DNA of 64,000 bases from Rhineura floridana (Eukaryota; Chordata; Lepidosauria; Squamata; Rhineuridae). Each line of letters begins with the position of its first letter. Position 1 is the first letter of the stretch. The stretch lies in the NCBI RefSeq assembly GCF_030035675.1, contig NC_084482.1, positions 228,104,943 through 228,168,942 of the forward strand, given 5' to 3'. A program made the position numbers and the translations under genes. The notes below the pieces were generated by a model, which saw only the letters and a list, made by a program, of their open reading frames with translations, ran no database searches and was not told where the DNA came from. Below are positions 12,936 to 23,158 of this stretch, in pieces.

Positions 12936-13818
12936 TGTGATGGAGGGGGGCCGTCCCAGGACACCCTCCATCGTCCCAGAAGCGAATTCCCCACCCAGGG
13001 CAATTGACTCTGGCAAAATATCCTTCTCTGCCAAGGGGAAACTCAGAGACCAGAAAACTGCCAAAGATTATGAGAAGCAAGAGCCAGACACTCCTTGCTC
13101 TGAAGCCTTTAGGCAAAATGCCCAATTCACACAGTGGTTGTGGTCAGTGGCCAATGTACCGGTTCAGAGCCAACCCTCTCCTGAATGAACACACACTGGT
13201 AAATAGAAATAACTTTATGAAAGAGTAAAAGAGGTGCACAGTTACAGCAGCAAAATAGTCAATATCCACACCCAAAAGGGGCAAGGTAAAACATAGGGAG
13301 TTTAGTCTCAACAGAAAAACAAGAAAGCTATCTAGCCTAGTCTCTACTTACACACAGGTAGACAGTTGCACAGCCCCCTCTCCTCAGAGAGAGGAACAGG
13401 CAGGAGACTTGATGCAAAATGGAAGCTCAGGAGGCAACATCAAGTAGGCATGATGGGACCCAGGAGAGGAACGCAAGCCAAGGTTTGAACCCCATACTTA
13501 CGGCAAACTGCCTAGCAACAGGCCGGATCCAATTAACCAATCAGGAAATTTCTTCATGGAATAAGGGCTCACCAATCAGTGGCCAAATGGAACATCCGCC
13601 CTAAAACTCCCCAGACTTTACAACCTTGATGGAGCCCAACTTCTCCTGATAAGGGGGTGTTAGGATGGGCCTCTGATTACCCACAGCTGGGAAATAAAAC
13701 TGCCAACTCACAGCTCTAATACAGAAGCCAAATGTTAACCTGTTAAGATCCCACATTAACAAAGGAACCCCCACAATTCTTTGCTACACAACCATCTTGA
13801 ATTCCGGTTTTCATGACA
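12936..13818 (-). mobile_element. Solo LTR, family B, copy 1
   Basis: This 883-bp segment begins TGTGATGGAGG and ends TTTTCATGACA. It is flanked by CTTTG (12931-12935) and GTTTG (13819-13823), a 5-bp duplication with one difference. The RTE sequence is continuous across the two flanks, as at 41098, which gives the empty site. Related pieces lie at 39383-40183, 45415-45725 and 20307-20347. ATAAAG reads on the minus strand, so that is the likely sense. There is no internal region. It is moderately old and inserted after the RTE had already decayed. Confidence 0.82.
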
Positions 13819-14037
13819 GTTTGGACACGTAATGAGAAGACATGAGTCACTTGAAAAGACAAGAAAGTTGGGAAAAACAGAAGGGAGTAGAAAAAGAGGA
13901 AGGCCAGACAAGAGATGGATTGATTCCATAAAGGAAGCCACAGACCTGAACTTACAAGAACTGAACAGGGTGGTTCATGACAGATGCTGTTGGAGGGCGC
14001 TGATTCATGGGGTCGCCATAACTGGTAATCTACTATA

Positions 14038-14602
14038 AGGCACATAACACACACACACCTGCACTAAGTGAGTTCAGCGTGAATTGATCCAAGAGAGCCC
14101 AGTGCCCCGGAAACCTCTGTGGGAGGAAATATCCTTAAAAGGTGGCCTGTGATATGCAGCCTTTGTGCCTCATCCACCAACAGGAAAAAGCCTGCAGTGG
14201 ACCAGCCAAACAGCTTTACACCTGACAGGACCAATATCTGACTTAGGATCAGGTAGATATTTGAGCTAAAACGTGGGTTCCCCACTACCAAGTAGAAGGA
14301 TTTTGAGGTGCTAAAGCAAAGCTGACTCTTCAGACTGGTGGCAGCAATAGAGGGCGAGTGTTGGTTTTAGGCCTTGCAGTAAGTTAAAGAGGGCTCTGGC
14401 TGGGAAGCACAGGGTGTGCTGTCCTAGGATCCCAGAGTTATCAGTACTAAATTGGCATCCCAGAGTCCTCCTGTCTGGGAAAAGGTGGTGTAGGAAGTGA
14501 TGGCAGCTCTACCGGATAATCTGAAATGCATAGTGGGTCAGATTTGTGAAGCAGGCGTGCCAGGAAGGGAGTAAGGCTATCCTTAACCTGTCCCAATTCT
14601 AA
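14038..14602. other. Unit-shared non-coding DNA below the KRAB relic
   Basis: From 14273 the sequence matches 49331-49662 (GTGGGTTCCCCACTACC onward), so it belongs to the duplicated zinc-finger unit, presumably the intron after the KRAB exon. A (CA)n run lies at 14049-14059. No gene is seen in 14038-14272. Confidence 0.5.
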
Positions 14603-14729
14603 CAGCGTAAATCGCCATCTCCTGAATCTCCTGCATGATCTCCTTGTTAAGAGCTCTCTAGGCTGGATCCAGCTGAGCCCGTTCCTCCTGGGTGAAGTGC
14701 AAGGACCCTTCCTCAAAGGTCACCAGTCC
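14603..14729 (-). pseudogene. KRAB-A-box exon relic, unit A
   Basis: After the acceptor TTTTCTTCTTCCAG the exon reads GLVTFEEGSLHFTQEERAQL then DPA, a TAG, and RALNKEIMQEIQEM. This follows the KRAB-A pattern (VTFEDVAV, EEWxxLDP, QRxLYRDVMxEN). Its length of 127 nt equals the usual KRAB-A exon. The Trp of the EEW motif is Arg and the Gln before RALY is a stop. At the 3' edge the donor reads TTAGAA (or GTTAGA if the exon is 126 nt). KRAB-A recruits the TRIM28 corepressor, and this copy should not. It lies 5.7 kb upstream of ZNF1 on the same strand. Confidence 0.75.
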
Positions 14730-14860
14730 CTGGAAGAAGAAAACCATTGCCTTCCTCATTCATACTCCCAGGCAAGGTGTGGACATAATCTGCCCTCCAC
14801 TCACGCTCTCAGGAGAGAGATGCGACAAGCGGGATATTTTCCTTTAGTGTTTAGAAATCA
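14730..14860 (-). other. Possible short exon and 75-bp intron before KRAB-A relic
   Basis: On the minus strand a consensus-like donor (AGAGC|GTGAGTGG) near 14810 is conserved at the matching place in unit B (near 49870). It lies about 75 bp before the KRAB acceptor. It may mark the end of the preceding exon of the zinc-finger gene. No coding signature was recognised, so this is weak. Confidence 0.25.
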
Positions 14861-15550
14861 CCTCAAGTCCAGATGGCATCTACCTGAGAGGTCTTAAAAG
14901 AACCCAAATGTGACATTGCTGACTTTCTACCAAAAAATAATTACCTTCTCTCAAAGGCTTACCACCATATGGACTGGCAAATGCATTACAATTTGAAAGC
15001 CAAAAGGACACAGAAGATATCCGGGAAATCAGAGGCCTATTAGCTGTTCCAAGAAAAGTAGTGGAAAATATTATTAAAGACAGAATTACTAAACATGGAG
15101 TGAAATATAGCAATCATGGGATACGAGGAAATGTGCTCTCATGCATCAGTAAGTGTTTAAAGATCAGGAAGGAGAAAGTTGTAATAAATTTATAGTTCTC
15201 CCAATGGAGGGGTGTAAGAAGTGCCACCCCACCAATCAAAACGATTAGGACCTGTGCTTTTAAACTTGTTTCTAAATGACATGGATTTGGGGTGAGAAGG
15301 GAGGTAACCAAGTTTACTGTTGATATCAAGTTCAGGGTGATTAAAATAAAGAAGGATTGTGAGGAAATCCAAAAGGAACTCTCCAAGCAGGCTTCGGTAT
15401 TGAAGAGCAAATGCAATTAAATGTAAGCAAGTGTAAAGGGATGCACAGAAGTGAAAAATCCAAACTGAACTGGTGGTGACTGACAGCAGAGAGACCTTGA
15501 GGTCATAGCGGATGCCCCAGTTAAGATGCTGATGTTATAGCTATGAAATT

Positions 15551-15668
15551 CTTTGAGCTCTTTCCTTCGGCTCCGTTGTCCTTTGTTAACCCTTAAGGAG
15601 CAAAGTGGCTGAAGCTCCTCCACTGCTTCGCATGGAGAGTGTGGAGAGGCGGGAAGCCCCTTTCTGGT
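15551..15668. repeat. CpG-block fragment inside old CR1
   Basis: TTCGGCTCCGTTGTCCTTTG through GTGGCTGAAGCTCCTC matches 16596-16660 and 17320-17400. The CR1 sequence on both sides (GGTCATAG...GCTATGAAATT, about 70 bp) is present twice, before and after the piece. This points to repair-associated duplication rather than plain transposition. Confidence 0.55.
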
Positions 15669-15827
15669 CATAGCAGTCATAGAGGATGCCTAAATTAAAA
15701 TACTGATGTTACAGCTATGAAATTGGTGAATTCCATGTGAGGGATTATTAAGACGCAGATTGAAAATAAAACTGCCAGTATCATAAAGACATTATGCACA
15801 TTTAAGATGTGATCCTACTTGGAATAC

Positions 15828-16213
15828 ATTGGCAAAATTCTCAATATATTCTTTATAACTGATTGACAGAAAGAAATGTCTATACTCACCAGGAAAGCCA
15901 CTGAAGAAGACTAATTGTTGAAACGCGTCTGGCTATGGTATACATTGTGCATTCTACGGGGATTGATTTATGTACATCGGCCACTAATTACAAGTTGCCC
16001 TTGATTTCCACATTGATATTGCCTTGATTATATGATATATTCTGTATTTTATTGTGTTTGGGCACTGATATTTTTACATATTTTGGGGCATCTTTTTATT
16101 ACTATATGAGTATACATAAAGATTTTATATTGATTGTTTATATATATATTAAATTTTTGATATTATTTTATAATAACACATTCTATGTCTGTACCTTAAT
16201 TTTGTTTCGGAGC
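15828..16213 (+). mobile_element. 386-bp insertion, possibly Penelope-like element 3' part
   Basis: A 14-bp target duplication CCTACTTGGAATAC (15814-15827 and 16214-16227) frames the insertion exactly. Inside, GAAGAAGACTAATTGTTGAAACGCGTCTGG-like sequence (15904-15933) resembles a motif I associate with Penelope-like retroelements. The right half is AT-rich. No coding frame is present. The insertion is certain; the class is a guess. Confidence 0.5.
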
Positions 16214-16290
16214 CCTACTTGGAATACTGTCTTCAGTTCTGGTTGCCTGAACACAAAAATAGCATTGTAGAGGTGGAAGTGGCAGAGAAA

Positions 16291-17476
16291 TTAAGGATGC
16301 TTCGATCCGGCCCACTAGAGCCAGCCCAGCCCAGGGGAGAGGCAGACGGGACAGGGCAGAGCTGCAGCCTCCGATCTGGAGGGTCTGCTGGGAGGGGGCG
16401 CTTCAGGGGGGTTCTCGCCCCCTCCCACCCTTCCCCTCCGCCCCATTGCCTACCTTTGTTTCCAGGCTCCCCCCTTGCAACTCCGCTCGCCAGCATCGCT
16501 GCGCGAGAAGAGGGCTCCATGATTCCAGCCTGCATGTCTCGCCGAGAGGCGGGGCAGGCAAGGGACGTCCCTCCTTTGCGCTCTTCCCTTCCGCTCCGCG
16601 GTCCTTCGTTAACCCTTAAAGTGGCTGAAGCTCCTCGGCTGCTTCGCAGGGAGAGCGCGGGGAGGTGGTCAGTCCTCGCTTGCACTTCGCTCTCCTGGAG
16701 CTCCCAGCCGAAAGAGGCTTCTTAAAGGGCTGGGGAGCAATCAGGCTGCACTCCGGAGCCCCGAGCCTTGTGCGGTACACCATTTTTATGACAGGCACTA
16801 TGTAAAGTATGAAATTCCCTGCCACAAGATTTGCTGATGGCTACCAACCGAGATGATTTTTTTTATTTATTTTTGTATTTGTTTCGTTTTTAGACCGCCC
16901 ATAGGTGGTAGCTCTCTGGGCGGTGTACAAAACAGATTTTAAAAGGGAATGGAGAAATTCATGGAGGCAAAGCTGCCGGTCAAGATGGCTGAGTGCACTT
17001 CCTGCATGATCAGAGGCATCTCTGAACCCCAGTTGCTAGAAAACGTGAGGGGGAGCGAGAGGGGAGGGGGAAGCCCCTTTCTGGCCGGTGACCCTTCTCC
17101 ATACTAAAAATCAAAATGCCATACACATATTTTTAAAAAGACTTCGAGGGAACAGCTTAGGGTAGCCTACACGCTCCTTTCCTTTACCTGTTAGATTTCT
17201 CTGTGCAGGGACCAGAAGGCTGGTCAAAAAACTTTACTTAGTTTCCTTGCTTAATTCCAACAAGCACCATCATGAAAGCCGCTTCCTGGATAAAATAAAC
17301 GTGTAGTTTTCTCTTTCCTTCAGCTCCGTGGTCGTTTGTTAACCCTTAAAGAGCAAAGTGGCTGAAGCTCCTCGGCTGCTTCCAGCGGAGAGCGAGGGGA
17401 GATGGTAATGCCTTCCTTCTGGCACTCTCGTGTTACAGTGCACTACTAAGACCTGTGAACATCCTGCAAGCAGATC
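16291..17476. repeat. CpG-rich family block, unit A
   Basis: CpG-dense at 16310-16750, it matches 2620-2960 and 52650-53000. It lies 1.6-2.8 kb upstream (minus sense) of the unit A KRAB relic. It is split by CR1 tail sequence (about 16780-17057) and by an L2/SINE-like tail (16855-16955, minus) with ACCGCCCATAGGTGG. It resumes with CCTTTCTGGCCGGTGACCC and continues after the half-L1 and LTR at 20348-20932. Confidence 0.6.
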
Positions 17477-17495
17477 AGGAGTGGTCGCATTACCA

Positions 17496-19434
17496 CTTCC
17501 GGGAAGGGTGACTTCGCTTGTGCCTGCTTTTGGGACGGGCTCCCGACTCAAAAGAAGCTTATTCAGATATAAATCAGTCAGAACATTTTTTTTTTGACTG
17601 ATGAAATTTCTCCCGGGCAGGGAGAAACGTAGAGATCAACCTCAAAAGCCTGTTTTTGTTGGGAGGACTGGATTTCATTAATTTATGAGATAAGGTCCAG
17701 CCAACAATGCCGGACGGACTTTCGAACAAGCTCTATCTGCTTAAGCGATACGTTTATCTTTTCTTTAAAGAGAGAACGGACTAACAGGCAAGCACCCTTC
17801 TTTCTATTATTTTTTTTACTTGGTTTAAATTGTTGCAGCCAAAGGAGATTTGTCAGATTGATCGGCTTTGGACAGCTTCTGGGTGAGCTATAACTATTCT
17901 CTGTTATCCACGAAATTAACAGCTTATCTCTGTTTCTGTCGCAAAAAGCTGTCCTGGAAGTGCATTCTAAAGATATACACAGAAGAGGGATTTCTATTCC
18001 TGATTTCTGTTCCAAGGAATATTATATTGTCTGGGACTATTCTCTTTTTGGTCTATTTTATTTTGACGAATCTGCTTCTTCACGACGCCACTAACTGTTT
18101 TGATGCTGGGAACTAAATTTGTTTTGCATTCTTGAACATAGAGAGATAAGGCAGGCTGCTCTGTTTATACTGTGATGTCATCAAGCCTGGAATATTAACC
18201 CAATTGTTGCTGAAATAAGAAGTGGTTTTTCTTTATTTTTGTTTTGCTTTGTTTTCGTGGTTTTAAAAATGGCAATCAAGAAAGTGGCTGAGAATCTGGA
18301 AGTAACTATGTTTCAGAAAATAATGGATGAGATTGAGATAACGAAACAAACCCTGCGACAGGGTAGTAAGGAGCTGAAAATTGAACTGAGCAAAATGACG
18401 CAGGAGTTTAAAGAAATAGGGGACCCTGTGAGAGAGGAGAATGAGATCAGAGATGAGAAAAGAAAAAATAAAGGGAAGATACAAGCCCTGGAGATTGGAA
18501 CAAATGTGGAATTGGAAAAAGATCTGGAGTTTATGGATTTTAGAAATAAAATCTATTGTTTGGAATTTAACGTTATCTCTGAAGAAATTAATGAAGATAT
18601 TAGAGATAAAGTTATCAATGGCTTGGATAATCTTCTGGACTGGAATGATGTGATGGAGCTTGATATAGAGAAAATCTATGGAATTAACTGCAGCCATGTG
18701 ACAATGGAAAAACTCTTAAGAGATGAGCCAGTGCATTTTGTAAAAAAGAAGAACACAGATATGACTTTACAACAGTATTTCAGCAACTTATTCAGAATGG
18801 ATGGCAAGAAAATATTTGGGATAGAGGAAATTCCCATCAGACTCTTATTATATGACTATGGCTACAACAGCAAGATTATTATGGAATACTGATAATGGAA
18901 GATTGGACACTGAAATTACTGGACTTAACAGGACTATTGAAGATGGAAGATGGAACTAATAGGGATAATGGAATAATGGCTATTGAAATTATTGGATCTA
19001 ACAGATTCTGATGAGATGGATTAATCGAAATGTTTATTTGGACTATGGTTATGACAATAAGATTATTATAATTATTAACGAGATGGATTAATTGACATGT
19101 TTATTTGGAGAAAAATTGATAGATATATTTCTTAAAGAATTGAAACCTCTCTTTGACTTTTTGTGGAAAGAATAAAGTAATGTTTATGAGAATTGATGAT
19201 TAATTAAGATAACTACTGGAGGAAAGTGATTTTATAATATGATTTAAGAGACAGGATTGTTATATATTGTAGACCTATAACTGATTTGATATGTGACAAA
19301 TGGGAAGTCAACATTTTATTTTGTTTTGTTTAATCATTTTTGTTTTGTTTTGTTTTTTGTCTTTGAATGTTTTATGATTTTGTTTTCTATGTTTTATGAA
19401 AATTTGAATAAAAATTATTGTAAAAAAAAAAAAA
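17496..19434 (+). mobile_element. Half-L1 element: ORF1 and 3' end, no ORF2
   Basis: A perfect 19-bp duplication AGGAGTGGTCGCATTACCA lies at 17477-17495 and 19435-19453. Between are a GC-richer 5' UTR (17496-18268), one ORF1 frame (18269-18892), an AT-rich 3' region, a TTTGAATAAAAATTATTG signal and a 14-A tail. Exact target duplication plus poly-A is typical of L1-type target-primed reverse transcription. ORF2 (endonuclease and reverse transcriptase) is absent. The intervening CpG block is continuous in the other units. The layout resembles the HAL1 half-LINEs known from mammals. The intact ORF1 and perfect duplication suggest a young insertion. Confidence 0.88.
18269..18892 (+). CDS. L1-type ORF1 protein, 207 residues
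   Basis: The ATG at 18269 (MAIKKVAENLEV) is preferred over the upstream in-frame ATG at 18239, which adds a hydrophobic stretch. Residues about 10-85 are charged and heptad-like, fitting the ORF1 coiled coil. Then LEFMDFRNKIYCLEFNVI begins the RRM-like part, and a C-terminal-domain-like part follows (DEPVHFVKKKNTDM, FGIEEIPIRLLLYD). This order matches L1 ORF1p, a trimeric RNA-binding protein that packages L1 RNA. The 207 residues are shorter than mammalian ORF1p (about 340). The frame is uninterrupted, and no ORF2 follows. Confidence 0.8.
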   Translation: MAIKKVAENLEVTMFQKIMDEIEITKQTLRQGSKELKIELSKMTQEFKEIGDPVREENEIRDEKRKNKGKIQALEIGTNVELEKDLEFMDFRNKIYCLEFNVISEEINEDIRDKVINGLDNLLDWNDVMELDIEKIYGINCSHVTMEKLLRDEPVHFVKKKNTDMTLQQYFSNLFRMDGKKIFGIEEIPIRLLLYDYGYNSKIIMEY

Positions 19435-19453
19435 AGGAGTGGTCGCATTACCA

Positions 19454-19779
19454 GCCCATAAAGAAATCAGAACAAATGCGCAATAAAGACATGAGAGAGT
19501 CGAATTCTGCTGCTTCCTAAGTGTGCTTGAAGATGGTAGCCTGAAAGCAGAATTGGAGTTCTTGGCATGGGTTCCGGTTGGCGCTGAAGGAGAGCAGGGC
19601 TCTCATGCCTTTAACAGCTGAGTGGCAGGCAGATATTAAACAGAGCAAGCCTTTTCTAGTCCAGAACTAAGATTATGGGGAAAGCTTCCCCTGTTTGATG
19701 TTGTATTTGTCAGGCATCTATCTGCAAAAGAGGGTGCACATTTGCTCATGACATGAGGGGCATGTATATTCCACAATTC
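19454..19779. other. Unassigned DNA between half-L1 and solo LTR
   Basis: No gene or clear element was seen. The last bases (CCACAATTC) together with 20307 onward (AATTCTTTGCTACAG) look like the inner end of an LTR family B relic into which LTR A2 inserted. Confidence 0.4.
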
Positions 19780-20306
19780 TATTGGAATGTTTAGGTTCAA
19801 CTCCAGCTTGGTGGGTTGAGGCTGCACGGGGTTAATAAGGGTAGCTAGAGAGAGCTAGACCTCTTGCTGGTTGAGGCCATACCTATGAGGCCATACCTAT
19901 CCTTTTGATCCTGCCTTCTCTTCCCTTCCTGCTAGACTGATAAGCAACAGGATGTTTGATCCCAGTTCCTTCCCACCTTTCTCTGTTGTTTCTTTTTCTC
20001 TCGAGAGGGGAGCAGACATCTTCTCTTTGTCTCTCCTCTCAACCAGGATGAGGGCGAGTACTGGGACCAGTGCTCGTAGCTCTAGCCTAGCCAGTTAAGC
20101 TAGATATAGAACTCTTTCCGATCAAGCATGTACTTCCAGAATGAAGTAGTTGTTTCTTATTTTAAAGCTTAAAGTCTCTGACTAATTTGCAGGGAAGGTA
20201 GAATCTTAGCAAAGATTCAAACACACACACACTAAGCTCGCTCAATACTCACCGTTCCGCAGCGCTACGCAACTCTGCTACGCATCTCAATGGAGAAATT
20301 CCGACA
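19780..20306 (+). mobile_element. Solo LTR, family A, copy 2
   Basis: It is the same family as 6430-6911 in opposite orientation, about 527 bp, ending TTCCGACA. A 5-bp duplication AATTC lies at 19775-19779 and 20307-20311. No internal region is present. Shared internal blocks include the CTCTCGAGAGGGGAGCAGAC and AAGTAGTTGTTTCTTATTTT stretches. The two copies differ at many scattered positions, so they are not very recent. Confidence 0.82.
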
Positions 20307-20932
20307 AATTCTTTGCTACAGAACCATCTTGAATTGAGGGTTTCATGAAAGAGGGAACCCCCTTGGAATGATATGTTCAGGTACTTTGGTCAGATTTGAC
20401 AAAGTGCAGGAGCCCCCAGAATTTATGTAATGCATGTGAAGGACTTGCCACTTTGAGGTTAAGCCCAGGCGGCCATTAGGGAAGCCACGGGGACAATGGT
20501 GACTTTTGCTGCCTTAAGTTCCTCCATCTGATCCCAGCTGCAATGCTCCCCCTTTCCACCTGCACCATCAAAGACCGGGATCTCCTCTCACCTCCACCCG
20601 CCACCCAGTCATTTTCTCCTCCCTCTGCAGAGGGATCAGCTGTCTGTCTCAGCAGAGGTCAGATGCGAGCTGCAGGGATCGCAGGAAGCATCAACTGAGA
20701 TGCCGCTTAGAAAGCTGGGAGCAGCAGAGGGTTCAGCTCCTTGAACAGCTCCTTGGAAAACCCGGAGTGGATTCCACTGCCCCACTGACATGAAGCCCCC
20801 TGCCTCCACTGACTGGGAGGTTTTTTGCCCATCCTGGCGGGGACCCTGCCTCACCACTCTTCTGGAGAGAGATCCACTTCTGTCCTGTTGCAAACCTTGT
20901 TATTCTGCCCCCTTTCCCACCAAGTATCCTTA
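20307..20932. repeat. LTR-B end relic and second half of CpG block, unit A
   Basis: AATTCTTTGCTACAGAACCA at the left matches the inner end of LTR family B (13780). From 20400 the sequence matches 45722-46015 (GTGAAGGACTTGCCACTT), and from 20500 it matches 3130-3184, 6335-7070 and 54420-54680. No coding region. Confidence 0.55.
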
Positions 20933-21058
20933 GAACCATAGAGTTGGAAGGGGCCTAAAAGGCCATCCAGTCCACCCCCCTGCTGAATGTAAGAATCCAA
21001 ATTAAAGCATCCCGGACCGGTGGCTGTCCAGCTGCCTTCTGAATGCCAACAGAAGACA
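20933..21058 (-). mobile_element. CR1 3' stub, paralogue of 7071
   Basis: AGAACCATAGAGTTGGAAGG and following match the CR1 end at 7071-7200 with the same unique left flank. Only 126 bp remain before unrelated DNA. Confidence 0.75.
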
Positions 21059-21401
21059 TATTCATCTAGTCTCCCTCTCCCACAGCATGAAGTCTTACAC
21101 CTCAATGGTAGCTAGTTAGTTAGAGGTAGAACATGTTCCCATCGAGCATGCACGTCCAACAATAAAAATCCTTTCTTGTTTTCTTAAGTCTCAGTGTGAC
21201 TTTATCCAGGAAAAGGTCTGCTACTTCACATAAATATTCACACACAGAGCTCAACACATCTGCTGTTTTTGCTGCTCGGCTAACACATATAACCAGTCCT
21301 CTTCCGTTGTGGTGGTTGTTTTTAAGATTCTTTCCAAAATACAAAGGAAGAAACCAAAAATAATCAGAATTACATCTTGTGAAATACTAATAGAAGGTAG
21401 A
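21059..21401. other. Unassigned, possibly decayed LTR related to family A
   Basis: CAACAATAAAAATCCTTTC followed by CTTAAGTCTCAGTGTGACTT resembles the polyadenylation region of LTR family A in plus orientation. Ends and target duplication were not found. Confidence 0.3.
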
Positions 21402-23158
21402 ATCATAGAATAGAATCATAGAATCATAGAGTTGGAAGGGGCCTTGTAGGCCATCGAGTCCAACCCCTTGCTCACAGCAGGAAATCCACAGCTAGAGCAT
21501 CTCCCGCAGATAGCTGTCCAGCCTCTGCTTGAAGACATCCAGCGAAGGGGATCCCACCACCTCCCTAGGCAGTCGGTTCCAATGCCGAACTGCCCTTACT
21601 GTCAAGAAGTTCCTTATAATGTCCAATCCGAATCTACGCTCCTGCAACTTAAAACCATTTTACCTAGTCCTACCCTCTGGGGCAGCAGAGAACAAATCTG
21701 TACCCTCCTCTATGTGACAGCCCTTCAGGTACTTAAAGAGTGCAATCATGTCACCCCTCAGCCTTCTCTTCACCAGACTGAACATGCCAAGTTCCTTCAA
21801 CCTTTCCTCATAAGACTTGTTCTCCATACCGGCTATCATCCTCATTGCCCTCTTCTGAACCCGCTCCAACTTGTCTATATCTTTCTTAAAATGAGGCGCC
21901 CAGAACTGAATGCAGTATTCCAGATGAGGCCTGACTAATGCAGAATATAGTGGGACTATTACTTCCCTCGACCTGGAAACTATAGCTCTGTTTATGCAGC
22001 CCAAAATGGCGTTTGCCTTTTTTGCCGCAGCATCACACTGCTGGGTCATGTTCAACTTGCGATCCACTACAATTCCAAGGTCCTTCTCACACGCACTACT
22101 GCTAAGCCAGGTATTTCCCATCCTGTACCCATGCATTTTGTTTTTGTGGCCTAAATGCAGAATCTTGCATTTGTCTTTATTGAATTTCATTTTATTAATT
22201 TCAGCCCAATTTCCTAGTCTATCCAGGTCCCTTTGGATTTTATTCTTGTCTTCCATTGTGTTAGCTATCCCTCCCAGTTTCGTATCATCCCCAAACTTCA
22301 TAAGGCTTCCCTCCACCCCATCATCTAAGGCACTGATAAAAATGTTGAAGAGTATCGGCCCCAGGACAGAACCCTGTGGCACTCCACTCGAGACCTCCTT
22401 CCAGTCCGAAGCAGAGCCACTGACAACCACTCTTTGAGTACGGTTTTCCAACCAGTTGTGAATCCACCTGACAGTATTTCCATCTAGTCTGCATTTGACT
22501 AGTTTGCTAATCAAAAGGTCGTGGGGGACTTTGTCAAACGCTTTGCTGAACTCTGGATAGATGACATCTACAGCATTTCCACCATCTACTAAGCTAGTGA
22601 CCCGATCAAAAAAAGAGATGAGATTAGTTTGACAGGATTTTTTCTTGACAAACCCATGCTGGCTCCTAATATTCACAGCATTGTCATCTAGATAGTTGCC
22701 AATGGACTCTTTTATTATCTGTTCTAATATCTTTCCCGGTATTGAAGTCAGACTGACCGGCCTGTAATTCCCCGGATCTTCTTTTTTACCCTTTTTAAAG
22801 AGCGGGATGACGTTTGCCCATCTCCAATCCTCCAGCACCTCTCCCGTTCTCCAGGATTTCTCAAAGATGATGGCAAGAGGTTCCGAGAGTACATCAGCAA
22901 GTTCCTTCAATACTCTGGGATGCAGTTCATCAGGCCCTGGAGATTTGAACTCACTTAGGTTAACTAGGTATCAGTGGCGTCACTAGGGGTGTGCGGGGTG
23001 TGTGGACCACACCAGGTGACACCATCAGAGGGGGGTGACTCTCAGCTTTAATTTTTTAAAAACTAAAGTTTCTAGGTGGTCCGGTTCTTGAGATATGCAT
23101 AAAAATATCAGCTGCCCCCCAGTTGCGTCACTACGGGGGTGCGGGGGTGCGAACCACA

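Larger units (their letters stand above)
9300..14037 (+). mobile_element. RTE/BovB-like LINE, copy A, with three nested insertions
   Basis: The order is: 5' region and endonuclease start (GTWNVRSMNQGKLEIVKQEM, about 9500-9560), CR1 insertion (9963-10755), reverse-transcriptase part (10756-11848), L2 insertion (11849-12803), C-terminal part (12804-12935), solo LTR (12936-13818), and the end of the frame (RWIDSIKEATDLNLQELNRV; stop near 14036). These motifs are typical of the RTE clade. Stops and frameshifts run throughout, and part of the endonuclease is missing before 9963. The copy at 39164 starts at the same flank, so this insertion predates the ZNF1/ZNF2 duplication. Confidence 0.85.
14861..16290 (+). 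mobile_element. Old diverged CR1 copy, unit A, interrupted
   Basis: It matches the copies at 729 and 49920. Decayed CR1 reverse-transcriptase translation begins with a DGI-type motif at 14870. It is interrupted by a CpG-block piece (15551-15668) and by a 386-bp insertion (15828-16213). A likely 3' part of the same family (AMEKFMEA-type end) lies at about 16780-17057, inside the CpG block. No intact frame remains. Confidence 0.72.
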
